Shown here in pieces: positions 1-9,144 of a DNA stretch of 9,216 nucleotides. The notes below the pieces were generated by a model. The model worked only from the letters and a program-made list of their open reading frames with translations, had not been told where the DNA came from and did no database searches. The translations under genes and the position numbers were made by a program. The stretch comes from Pseudomonadota bacterium. GTDB taxonomy: Bacteria > Pseudomonadota > Gammaproteobacteria > Steroidobacterales > Steroidobacteraceae. How positions within the stretch are numbered: the stretch's first letter is position 1; every line of letters begins with the position of its first letter. The stretch is taken from positions 1 through 9,216 of the forward strand of contig JAKADE010000085.1 of assembly GCA_021820785.1 (NCBI GenBank). Reading direction: 5' to 3'.

Positions 1-1793
1 CTGGTGCTCGTGCAGGATGCCTCCGGCGGCACCCCGCAGGGCGCCTCCGGACCGACGCTGGCGCAGAAGGTGTCCGGTTCCGCCGCGGCGCGCGCCGCGC
101 TCGAGAGCGTGCGGACCGCCGAGACGCTGAGCGAGGCGCTGCGCGCCCGCGCCGATCTCGGCCCGGCAGAGTCGATCATCACCCGCAACGGCGAGTGGGT
201 CGGGCGCGACTGGCTGCGGGTCAGCCGCGGCGTCGATCCGCATGCCGGCATCATCGAGCGCGAGCACCGCCTGAAGAGCCTGCGCAGCGCGGCGAGCGAG
301 GCCGAGGAGCGGGTGCGCGAGGCCGAGGGCGAACTCGCCGCGGTGCGCGAGGGACTCGCGCTGGCGGAATCCGAGCGCGACGGTACGCAGAGTCAGATCC
401 ACGGCGCACAGCGCCGCCACGCGGAACTCGCCGCCGCGCTGCAGGCGGCGCGCGCGCGCGCCGAGCAGACGCTCGCGCGGCGCACGCGCATCGACGAGGA
501 GCATGCCGAGCTCGTGCGCGAGATGGACGCGGCGCGCGAGACGATGAGCGCGGCGCGCACCTCGCTCGAGGCGAGCATCGAGCGACTCGCCGAACTCAAC
601 GCCGCGCGCGAGGGACTCGAAGAGGAACGCGAAGTGCGCCGCGAGGGCGTGAGTGCCGCGCGCTCGCGCGCCCAGGCCGCTCAGCTCGGCGCGCGCGACC
701 TGATGGTGCGCATCGAGTCGCGCCGCTCCGCCGAGAGCGCCGCGGTCACGAGCCTGTCGCGCATGGGCGAGCAGCGCGTGCAGCTCGAGCGGCGCCGCGG
801 GGAGCTCGAGCAGGAACTCTCCGGCGGCGATGCCCCGGTGCTCGAGCTCGAGGCGCGCCTGAACGAGGCGCTCTCGCAGCGTCTGGAGGTCGAGCACGAG
901 CTGGCCGCGGCGCGCGCGGCGCTCGAGGAAGTCGACATCGCGATGCGCTCGCTCGAGCAGCAGCGCACCGAGGCGGAGCGGCGTGCCCACCACGCCCGCG
1001 AGGCGATGGAGGCCGCGCGCTTCGCGGCCCAGGAGAACCGCGTGCGGCGCGAGGCGCTGTTCGAGCAGTTCAGCGCCACGCACCTGGAGCTTCCCGAGGT
1101 GCAGCAGAATCTCTCCGGCGAGGCCACCGTGCCGCAGTGGGAGCAGAACCTCGCGGAGCTGCGCGCCGCGATCGAGAAGCTCGGACAGGTCAACCTCGCG
1201 GCGATCGAGGAACTCACCGAGCAGACCGAGCGCAAGGAGTACCTCGACCGGCAGTTCGCCGACCTGACCAGCGCCCTCGAGACGCTCGAGGAGGCAATGC
1301 GGCGCATCGACAAGGAGACGCGCACGCGCTTCGAGGAGACGTTCGAGAAGATCAACAGCGGCATGAAGGAGAAGTTCCCGCGCCTGTTCGGCGGCGGGCA
1401 TGCCTACCTGGAGCTCGTCGGGGACGACGTGCTCAATGCCGGCGTGTCGGTCATGGCGCGCCCGCCGGGGAAGAAGAACAGCTCCATCCACCAGCTCTCC
1501 GGCGGTGAGAAGGCGCTCACCGCGGTGGCCCTGGTGTTCTCGATCTTCGATCTGAATCCCGCGCCGTTCTGCCTGCTCGATGAGGTCGACGCACCGCTCG
1601 ATGAGGCCAACGTCGGACGCTTCTGCGACATTGTCCGGGAGATGTCCGAGCGCGTACAGTTCATCTTCATCACCCACAACAAGACCACCATGCAACTGGC
1701 GGCACAGCTGCTCGGCGTGACCATGCACGAGGCAGGCGTGTCGCGGCTGGTGGCCGTGGATGTGGACGAGGCGGTCCGGCTGGCCGCGGTCTG

Positions 1794-1794
<1 letters not shown>
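1..1794 (+). CDS. smc: Chromosome segregation ATPase Smc, C-terminal part (5' end outside window)
   Basis: The last 597 codons of an SMC ATPase, which with ScpA and ScpB forms the condensin-like ring that compacts and resolves the nucleoid. Counting from the first codon in the window, codons 1-78 are the C-terminal half of the hinge (GEWVGRDWLRV near 64-73). Codons about 85-440 are a charged, heptad-like coiled coil, ending near the conserved LGQVNL at 394-399. The head follows: FGGG at 463-466, ABC signature LSGGEK at 499-504, Walker B with LLDE at 525-528 (catalytic Glu 528), D-loop PLD at 532-534, and switch His in THN at 559. All C-terminal ATPase elements look intact. The Walker A half lies upstream of the window. 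The reading frame is open from base 1, so the GTG at 4 is not the true start. The TGA overlaps the zipA ATG by one base, implying co-transcription and coupling. Confidence 0.97.
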
Positions 1795-4783
<2,989 letters not shown>

Positions 4784-4789
4784 AGGCGT

Positions 4790-4823
4790 CCTCAGCGGAG
4801 CGGCCGGGGCCGCTCCGCTGAGG
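4790..4823. terminator. Perfect 16-bp inverted repeat between convergent ligA and isomerase genes
   Basis: The arms at 4790-4805 (CCTCAGCGGAGCGGCC) and 4808-4823 are exact reverse complements around a 2-base centre, so in RNA the hairpin is about 15 bp with a 4-base loop. It lies 7 bases after the ligA stop and 14 bases beyond the end of the minus-strand isomerase gene. It therefore can serve as a bidirectional terminator for both transcripts. No T tract follows on either strand, so it is not a textbook intrinsic terminator. It may act by blocking polymerase or stabilising both mRNA 3' ends. Confidence 0.75.
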
Positions 4824-4837
4824 ATCGATCCGATCGC

Positions 4838-5785
4838 TCAGTTGCCCGCGGGGGCCGGCGCCGGGGGGGCGCTGCCCGCAGCGGCGCCCGGAGCCGCGGT
4901 CGGCGCCGGAATCGCCGGCATGCCGGCGGTCGGCTTCGCCGCGAGTTCACCGGTCTGCGGGTCGAGGTAGGTCTCGACCTTCGCCTGCTTCACCAGCGAG
5001 GAGGTGTAGGACTGGAACTTCTTGTTCTCCACCGCCTGTTTCAGGCGGGCCTTGACCTGCTCGAAGCTCGGGGCGTGCATCGGCTTGGTGCCGAGCAGCT
5101 GGATCACGTGCCAGCCGAAGCGCGTGTGCACCGGCGTCTGGGTGACCTGACCGACTTTCAGCTTCGCCAGTGCGGCCGAGAACGACGGCACCATGTTGTT
5201 CGGCGGGAACCAGCCCAGATCACCGCCGTTCTGCGCCGAGCCGGGGTCCTGCGAATCCTTCTTCGCGAGCGCCGCGAAGTTGCGGTCATGATCGGCGTCG
5301 AGCTGGTGAATGATCTGCTCGGCCTCGGCCTGCGTCTTCACCAGGATGTGTCGCGCGTGATACTCGAGCTTGGGGAACTTGGCGAGCTGCTGGTCGTACA
5401 CCGACTGCAGCTCCGCGTCGGTGGGCGCCGCGCTGGCGAGGTACTGGTCCGAGAGCGCCTGCTCGAGCACGTTCAGACGCGTCAGCTTCAGCATCGTCTC
5501 GGTGTGCGGCTGCTTGTCCAGACCCTTCTTCACGGCCGCCTGGGCGACCGCTTCGGCGCGGATCAGCCCGTCGAGCACCATCGCGCGCTGCTGCGGCGTC
5601 AGCTCGCTCGGAGTGCGCCCGCCGGAGACCATCTTGATGTAGGAGTCGTAGAACTGGCGCGTGATCGGGTGGCCGTTGACGGTCGCAACCGCGGCGGACG
5701 CGCCGGCGCTCGAAGTGGATTTGCCGTGGCAGGCGGCCAGGCCCAGCGCGGTGAGCCCGATGCAGAGGATCCTGAGATGCTTCAT
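4838..5785 (-). CDS. Lipoprotein parvulin-type peptidyl-prolyl cis-trans isomerase (SurA/PpiC/PrsA-like)
   Basis: Predicted envelope chaperone that isomerises prolyl bonds in exported proteins. The 315-residue product begins with a lipoprotein signal peptide. Basic residues come first, then a hydrophobic core, and a lipobox LAAC with the lipidated cysteine at position 19. The residue after it is His, not Asp, which by the E. coli rule suggests the outer membrane. A SurA_N-like helical domain follows (about 31-135, starting ATVNGHPITR). The parvulin domain spans about 141-233, with HARHILV at 143-149, GGDLGWF at 187-193 and FGWHVI at 223-228. The tail from 284 is Pro/Ala-rich and probably disordered. 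The start at 5785 was chosen because it puts the signal peptide at the N-terminus. The frame stays open for 2.3 kb further upstream, but that is antisense to other genes. It lies downstream of bolA on the same strand. No specific family name can be assigned. Confidence 0.93.
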   Translation of the reverse strand: MKHLRILCIGLTALGLAACHGKSTSSAGASAAVATVNGHPITRQFYDSYIKMVSGGRTPSELTPQQRAMVLDGLIRAEAVAQAAVKKGLDKQPHTETMLKLTRLNVLEQALSDQYLASAAPTDAELQSVYDQQLAKFPKLEYHARHILVKTQAEAEQIIHQLDADHDRNFAALAKKDSQDPGSAQNGGDLGWFPPNNMVPSFSAALAKLKVGQVTQTPVHTRFGWHVIQLLGTKPMHAPSFEQVKARLKQAVENKKFQSYTSSLVKQAKVETYLDPQTGELAAKPTAGMPAIPAPTAAPGAAAGSAPPAPAPAGN

Positions 5786-5817
5786 GAGGTTCTCGGTTAG
5801 GGTGGTGGAAAGCGAGA

Positions 5818-5841
5818 GGGACCGGCCGCTCGGCCGGTCCC
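5818..5841 (-). terminator. Intercistronic hairpin between bolA and the isomerase gene
   Basis: The arms GGGACCGGCCG (5818-5828) and CGGCCGGTCCC (5831-5841) pair perfectly over 11 bp around a 2-base centre. On the minus strand the hairpin begins three bases after the bolA stop codon and ends 32 bases before the isomerase start. The sequence after it (CTCTCGCTTTCC) is pyrimidine-rich but has no run of T. It could terminate or attenuate bolA transcripts, or protect a processed 3' end. If termination is complete, the isomerase would need a promoter inside the short remaining space, and I do not see a convincing one. Confidence 0.55.
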
Positions 5842-5844
5842 GGC

Positions 5845-6138
5845 TCAAGTAACCGGGCGCTGCGGGTCCTCCGGGGCACCCGCACGGATGTTCAGCGCAT
5901 GGATGCCCCGGCCCATCAGCGGCTCGAGTGCCTCGTAGACCATGCGGTGACGCTCGAGCCGGGAGCGGCCGGCGAAGGCGGCCGAGACCACGGCCACGCG
6001 GTAATGTCCGCCCGAGCGCGCCCCGGCATGGCCGGCGTGGCGTGCGCTGTCGTCCAGGACCTCGAGCGCCGTCGGTGCGAGCGAGCGCTCGAGCGCGGCG
6101 CGGATGTCGCTGAGGGAGACTTTGGGCGTGGGATTCAT
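5845..6138 (-). CDS. bolA: BolA family protein
   Basis: A 97-residue protein of the BolA/YrbA family. Members partner monothiol glutaredoxins in Fe-S cluster handling, and E. coli BolA also affects cell shape under stress. Family features are visible: SARHAGH at 31-37, then GGHYRVAVVS (43-52), F55-A-G, the conserved RHRMVYEAL at 63-71, and the C-terminal IHALNI (79-84). The RHRMVY motif resembles BolA proper more than IbaG, but the paralogue cannot be settled here. The ATG at 6138 gives the usual length. The frame runs open to 6315, but that part has no family similarity and crosses the divergent gene's leader. No good Shine-Dalgarno precedes the start. It is divergent from yciO across a 109-bp gap, and the isomerase gene lies 59 bp downstream. 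A bolA/parvulin-isomerase pair occurs in other beta- and gammaproteobacteria, to my knowledge. Confidence 0.92.
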   Translation of the reverse strand: MNPTPKVSLSDIRAALERSLAPTALEVLDDSARHAGHAGARSGGHYRVAVVSAAFAGRSRLERHRMVYEALEPLMGRGIHALNIRAGAPEDPQRPVT

Positions 6139-6168
6139 CCGCGGGGCAGTCGCCGTTCCGGTTCGTGA

Positions 6169-6188
6169 AGTGGGTATCATAACCCACT
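6169..6188. promoter_or_regulatory. Palindrome overlapping possible divergent -10 elements (bolA / yciO)
   Basis: AGTGGGT (6169-6175) and ACCCACT (6182-6188) are perfect inverted arms around ATCATA, in the only clearly AT-containing stretch of the 109-bp divergent gap. On the minus strand TATGAT (6181-6176) matches five of six bases of a sigma-70 -10 box, correctly placed to start a bolA transcript about 30 bases before its ATG. On the plus strand TATCAT (6175-6180) could serve yciO. I find no good -35 hexamer at 17 bases on either strand. A dimeric regulator binding the palindrome would occlude both elements. That is inference. Confidence 0.4.
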
Positions 6189-6230
6189 CGAGCGCCGATG
6201 CTCCCGAGGGAGGGCGCATCCGATCGGAAG

Positions 6231-6238
6231 GAAGGAGG
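6231..6238 (+). promoter_or_regulatory. Strong Shine-Dalgarno that sets the yciO start
   Basis: GAAGGAGG, nine bases before the GTG at 6248, is the strongest ribosome binding site in the window. It picks that GTG over the upstream in-frame ATG at 6104, which would add 48 residues lying over the bolA coding region and the divergent promoter gap. Confidence 0.75.
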
Positions 6239-6247
6239 CGGGGGCCG

Positions 6248-6892
6248 GTGAGTGAGTACCTGGAGCTGCATCCGGTGACGCCCCAGGCGCGCCTGATCCG
6301 CGTGGCGGCGGACATCGTGCGCGGCGGTGGCCTGATCGCCTATCCGACCGACTCGTGCTACGCCCTCGGCTGGCATCTGGGCGACAGCAAGGCGCTCGAG
6401 CGGGTGCGGCGCATCCGTGCCGCCGACCGCCACCATCATTTCACGCTGGTGTGTGCCGATCTGGCCCAGGTCGGGCGCTTTGCGCGTCTGGAGACCTGGC
6501 AGTTCCGCATGCTGCGCAGCTGTCTGCCGGGCCCGTACACCTTTCTGGTCCACGCCAGCCGCGAGACCCCGCGACGGCTGCAGAACCCCAAGCGGCGCAC
6601 CATCGGGGTGCGCGTCCCGGAGCATCCGGTGCCGCTGATGCTGATGCGCGAACTCGGCGAGCCGCTGATGAGCAGCACGCTGCTGCTGCCGCAGGATCCG
6701 GCCCCGCTCACCTCGGCCCGGGAGATCCAGGAGCGGCTCGGGCACGAGCTCGATGCGGTGCTCGACGGCGGCGACTGCGGAGTGGTGCCGACCACGGTGG
6801 TCGACCTGTCGGTCACGCCCCCGACGGTGCTGCGGGTCGGCCGCGGGTCGCTCGCACCGATCCTCGGGGGCGGGGGCGACACGGTATACTGA
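6248..6892 (+). CDS. yciO: YciO-type protein of the Sua5/YrdC/TsaC (threonylcarbamoyl-AMP synthase) family
   Basis: A 214-residue protein with the YrdC fold. The family makes threonylcarbamoyl-AMP from threonine, bicarbonate and ATP for the t6A37 modification of tRNA. YciO is a paralogue of TsaC, and its exact physiological role is less certain. Visible features include SEYLELHP at the N-terminus, as in E. coli YciO, and GGLIAYPTDSCYALG at 27-41. RIRAADRHHHFTLVC at 55-69 stands where TsaC/Sua5 have the basic KRxxxxP loop. Also present are PGPYTFL (94-100), RTIGVRVP (117-124), MSSTLLLP (141-148) and PTTVVDL (181-187). The GTG start is set by the strong AAGGAGG site upstream, and length matches E. 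coli YciO (about 206). It is divergent from bolA, and trpS begins 27 bases downstream, the common yciO-trpS-scpAB string. The fold is certain; equating its activity with TsaC is not. Confidence 0.93.
   Translation: MSEYLELHPVTPQARLIRVAADIVRGGGLIAYPTDSCYALGWHLGDSKALERVRRIRAADRHHHFTLVCADLAQVGRFARLETWQFRMLRSCLPGPYTFLVHASRETPRRLQNPKRRTIGVRVPEHPVPLMLMRELGEPLMSSTLLLPQDPAPLTSAREIQERLGHELDAVLDGGDCGVVPTTVVDLSVTPPTVLRVGRGSLAPILGGGGDTVY
6885..6890 (+). promoter_or_regulatory. Possible -10 element for trpS-scpAB inside the end of yciO
   Basis: TATACT matches five of six bases of the sigma-70 -10 consensus, in a short AT-rich patch overlapping the yciO stop codon. It sits 29 bases before the trpS ATG, a sensible leader distance. 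No recognisable -35 hexamer lies 16-18 bases upstream, and the match falls partly in coding sequence (Val-Tyr-stop), so it may be chance. Confidence 0.25.
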
Positions 6893-6919
6893 CCGTTTAG
6901 CGGCACGAGACGAGGTTCG

Positions 6920-8134
6920 ATGAGCACTCCCAACCCCGGCGGGCGGGTTCTGTCCGGTATGCGGCCGACCGGCCGGCTGCACCTGGGCAACTATCACGGG
7001 GCGCTGCGCAACTGGGTGCGCCTGCAGTACGAGTACGAGTGCTACTTCTTCATCGCCGACTGGCACATGCTCACCACCGGCTACGAGGACACCGCGCGGC
7101 TGCCGGAGTACGTGCACGAGGTGCTCATCGACTGGCTCGCCGCGGGGCTCAACCCGGGCGTCGCGACGCTGTTCGTGCAGTCGCACGTGCCGGAGCACGC
7201 CGAGCTGCACCTGCTGCTCTCGATGATCACCCCGCTCGGCTGGCTCGAGCGGGTGCCGAGCTACAAGGACCAGCAGGAGCAGCTGAAGGACCGCGATCTG
7301 GCCACCTACGGTTTTCTCGGCTATCCGCTGCTGCAGAGCGCGGACATCCTCGTCTATCGCGCCCAGCACGTGCCGGTCGGGGAGGATCAGGTGGCGCACG
7401 TGGAGCTGACGCGCGAGACGGCGCGCCGTTTCAACCACCTCTACGGGCGCGAGCCGGACTTCGAGGAGAAGGTCGAGCGGGCCATCAAGGCCCTCGGGGG
7501 GCGCAACACGACGCTCTACCGGCAGCTGCGGCGCAAGTTCCAGGAGGCCGGCGATCACGAGGCACTCGAGCGCGCCCGGGCGCTGGTGAGCGGGGTCAGC
7601 CGGCTCACCGTGGCCGACCGGGACCGGCTGCTCGGCTACCTCGAGGGCGGCGGGGTGAGCATCCTGCCCGAGCCCCAGGCGCTGCTCACCGAGACGCCCA
7701 AGGTGCCCGGCCTCGACGGGCGCAAGATGTCCAAGTCCTACGGCAACACCATCGAGCTGCGCGAGGACCCGCAGTCCGTGACCCGCAAGCTGCGTGCCAT
7801 GAAGACCGATCCGGCGCGGGCCCGGCGGACCGATCCGGGCGAGCCGGAACGCTGCCCGGTGTGGGGCCTGCACAAGATCTACTCGGGCGAGGACGTGCGC
7901 AAGTGGGCCGCCGAGGGCTGCCGCTCGGCCGGCATCGGCTGCCTGGAGTGCAAGCAGCCGGTGATCGACAAGATCGTCGAGGAAGTCACCGGCATGCGCC
8001 GGCGCGCGCAGGAGTACACCGACAATCCGGAGCTGCTGCGCGACGTCATCGCCGAAGGGGCCGAGAAGGCCCGCGATGCCGCCCGCGAGACCCTCGAAGA
8101 AGTGCGTCGCGCGATGCACCTGCGTACCGACTGA
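6920..8134 (+). CDS. trpS: Tryptophanyl-tRNA synthetase with insertion and predicted Fe-S cysteine motif
   Basis: Class Ic aminoacyl-tRNA synthetase charging tRNA-Trp. The 404-residue product is longer than the roughly 330 of E. coli TrpS. The Rossmann catalytic domain carries a HIGH-like motif, HLGN at 21-24 after GMRPTGRL, then DWHMLTT (47-53), GYPLLQSADILVYRA (134-148) with VPVGEDQ (151-157), and KMSKS at 269-273. An extra helical, charged segment of about 70 residues (roughly 177-248) separates NHLYG from the LPEP strand before KMSKS. In the C-terminal anticodon-binding part, C312, C334, C341 and C344 form a C-x21-C-x6-C-x2-C pattern. It is very close to the [4Fe-4S]-binding motif described for Thermotoga maritima TrpRS. 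The start ATG has a GAGG four bases upstream. The stop is eight bases before scpA, indicating an operon. Catalytic motifs appear intact. Confidence 0.97.
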   Translation: MSTPNPGGRVLSGMRPTGRLHLGNYHGALRNWVRLQYEYECYFFIADWHMLTTGYEDTARLPEYVHEVLIDWLAAGLNPGVATLFVQSHVPEHAELHLLLSMITPLGWLERVPSYKDQQEQLKDRDLATYGFLGYPLLQSADILVYRAQHVPVGEDQVAHVELTRETARRFNHLYGREPDFEEKVERAIKALGGRNTTLYRQLRRKFQEAGDHEALERARALVSGVSRLTVADRDRLLGYLEGGGVSILPEPQALLTETPKVPGLDGRKMSKSYGNTIELREDPQSVTRKLRAMKTDPARARRTDPGEPERCPVWGLHKIYSGEDVRKWAAEGCRSAGIGCLECKQPVIDKIVEEVTGMRRRAQEYTDNPELLRDVIAEGAEKARDAARETLEEVRRAMHLRTD

Positions 8135-8142
8135 CCGCACCG

Positions 8143-9144
8143 ATGAGCCAGACGAATCCCGAACCGACGGCCGCCGCAGGCGAAGCGCCGTCCGCGCCGC
8201 CGCCGACGGCGCCGGAGCAGGTGGAGATGCCCTTCGCGGTGGTCAACGGCGAGCCGGTGACCGAGCTGCCGCGCGACCTGTACATCCCGCCACAGGCGCT
8301 CGAGGTGTTCCTCGAGGCCTTCGAGGGGCCGCTCGATCTGCTGCTGTACCTGATCCGGCGGCAGAACCTGGACATCCTCGACATCCCGCTGGCGGAGATC
8401 ACCCGCCAGTACATGCGCTACATCGAGCTGATGCAGGATCTGCAGCTCGAGCTCGCCGGGGAGTACCTGGTGATGGCCGCGACGCTCGCGGAGATCAAAT
8501 CGCGCATGCTGCTGCCGCGGCCGAAGAGCGCCGAAGGCGATGGCGAGGAGGATCCGCGCGCCGAGCTGGTGCGCCGCCTGCAGGAGTATGAGCGGTTCAA
8601 GCGCGCCGCGGAGAACATCGATGCGCTGCCGCGCCTCGAGCGCGATCACTTCGTGGCGGGCGCGGAGCTGCGCGACCGTCAGGTGGTGCGTACGCTGCCG
8701 GAGGTGACGCTGAAGGAGATGCTGCTGGCGTTCCAGGAGGTCGTGGTGCGCGCCGAGATGTTCGCGCATCATCACATCCAGCGCGAGGCGCTCTCGGTGC
8801 GCGAGCGCATGGGCAATATCCTCTCCAGTCTCGAGCACGGCGGGTTCGTCGAGTTCGTGCGGCTGTTCAAGCCCGAGGAAGGCCGCATGGGGGTCACGGT
8901 GACCTTCATGGCGATCCTCGAGCTGGTGCGCGAAGGTCTGATCGACATCGTGCAGTCCGAGCCCTACGCGCCCCTGCACGTGCGCCCCGGCAAGCCGGCG
9001 CTGCGCGTGGTGGGCACAGAGGAGGCGCAGTCCCCGTCCGCCGGGCCGGACGAAGGGGCCGAGCCCGCCGCCGCCGAGGATGATGCGGCGCCGTTTGCGG
9101 ACGAGGCCGAGGCACCCGATAGCCAAGAGAATGCTGATGATTGA
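8143..9144 (+). CDS. scpA: Segregation and condensation protein A (kleisin ScpA)
   Basis: Kleisin subunit that bridges the Smc heads and recruits ScpB. The 333-residue product contains the ScpA domain. FEGPLDLLLYLIRRQNLDILDI at 60-81 is the N-terminal kleisin motif that contacts the Smc coiled-coil neck. It is followed by AEITRQY (84-90), EYLVMAATLAEIKSRMLLP (107-125), the middle region binding the ScpB dimer, and a C-terminal winged helix (about 213-276; VTVTFMAILELVREG at 251-265) that docks on the Smc head. Residues 1-28 and the tail after 290 are low-complexity Ala/Pro/Glu/Asp and probably disordered. The ATG at 8143 has no Shine-Dalgarno and may rely on coupling to trpS. The in-frame ATG at 8227 has GGAGCAGG upstream and would give 305 residues beginning MPFAVVNGEP, an alternative worth keeping. 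The 3' end overlaps scpB by 8 bases. Confidence 0.95.
   Translation: MSQTNPEPTAAAGEAPSAPPPTAPEQVEMPFAVVNGEPVTELPRDLYIPPQALEVFLEAFEGPLDLLLYLIRRQNLDILDIPLAEITRQYMRYIELMQDLQLELAGEYLVMAATLAEIKSRMLLPRPKSAEGDGEEDPRAELVRRLQEYERFKRAAENIDALPRLERDHFVAGAELRDRQVVRTLPEVTLKEMLLAFQEVVVRAEMFAHHHIQREALSVRERMGNILSSLEHGGFVEFVRLFKPEEGRMGVTVTFMAILELVREGLIDIVQSEPYAPLHVRPGKPALRVVGTEEAQSPSAGPDEGAEPAAAEDDAAPFADEAEAPDSQENADD

Noticed and set aside
447..462. Alternating GC run inside smc, possible Z-DNA
   Set aside because: Explained by Ala/Arg codons of the coiled coil in a GC-rich genome.
6104..6247. 48-residue N-terminal extension of yciO from the ATG at 6104
   Set aside because: It overlaps the bolA coding start and the divergent promoter gap, has no family similarity, and the GTG at 6248 has a strong Shine-Dalgarno.
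6139..6315. N-terminal extension of the BolA protein
   Set aside because: BolA proteins are about 90-105 residues; the added residues have no similarity and run into the yciO leader and coding region.
6893..6919. Possible trp leader peptide or attenuator before trpS
   Set aside because: The gap is only 27 bases and contains no Trp codons in a leader frame and no stable hairpin.
5786..8140. Minus-strand open frame continuing about 2.3 kb upstream of the isomerase start, antisense to yciO, trpS and part of bolA
   Set aside because: Its product is His/Arg/Leu-rich with no family pattern and is opposed by well-recognised genes. Long stop-free antisense frames are expected at this GC content.
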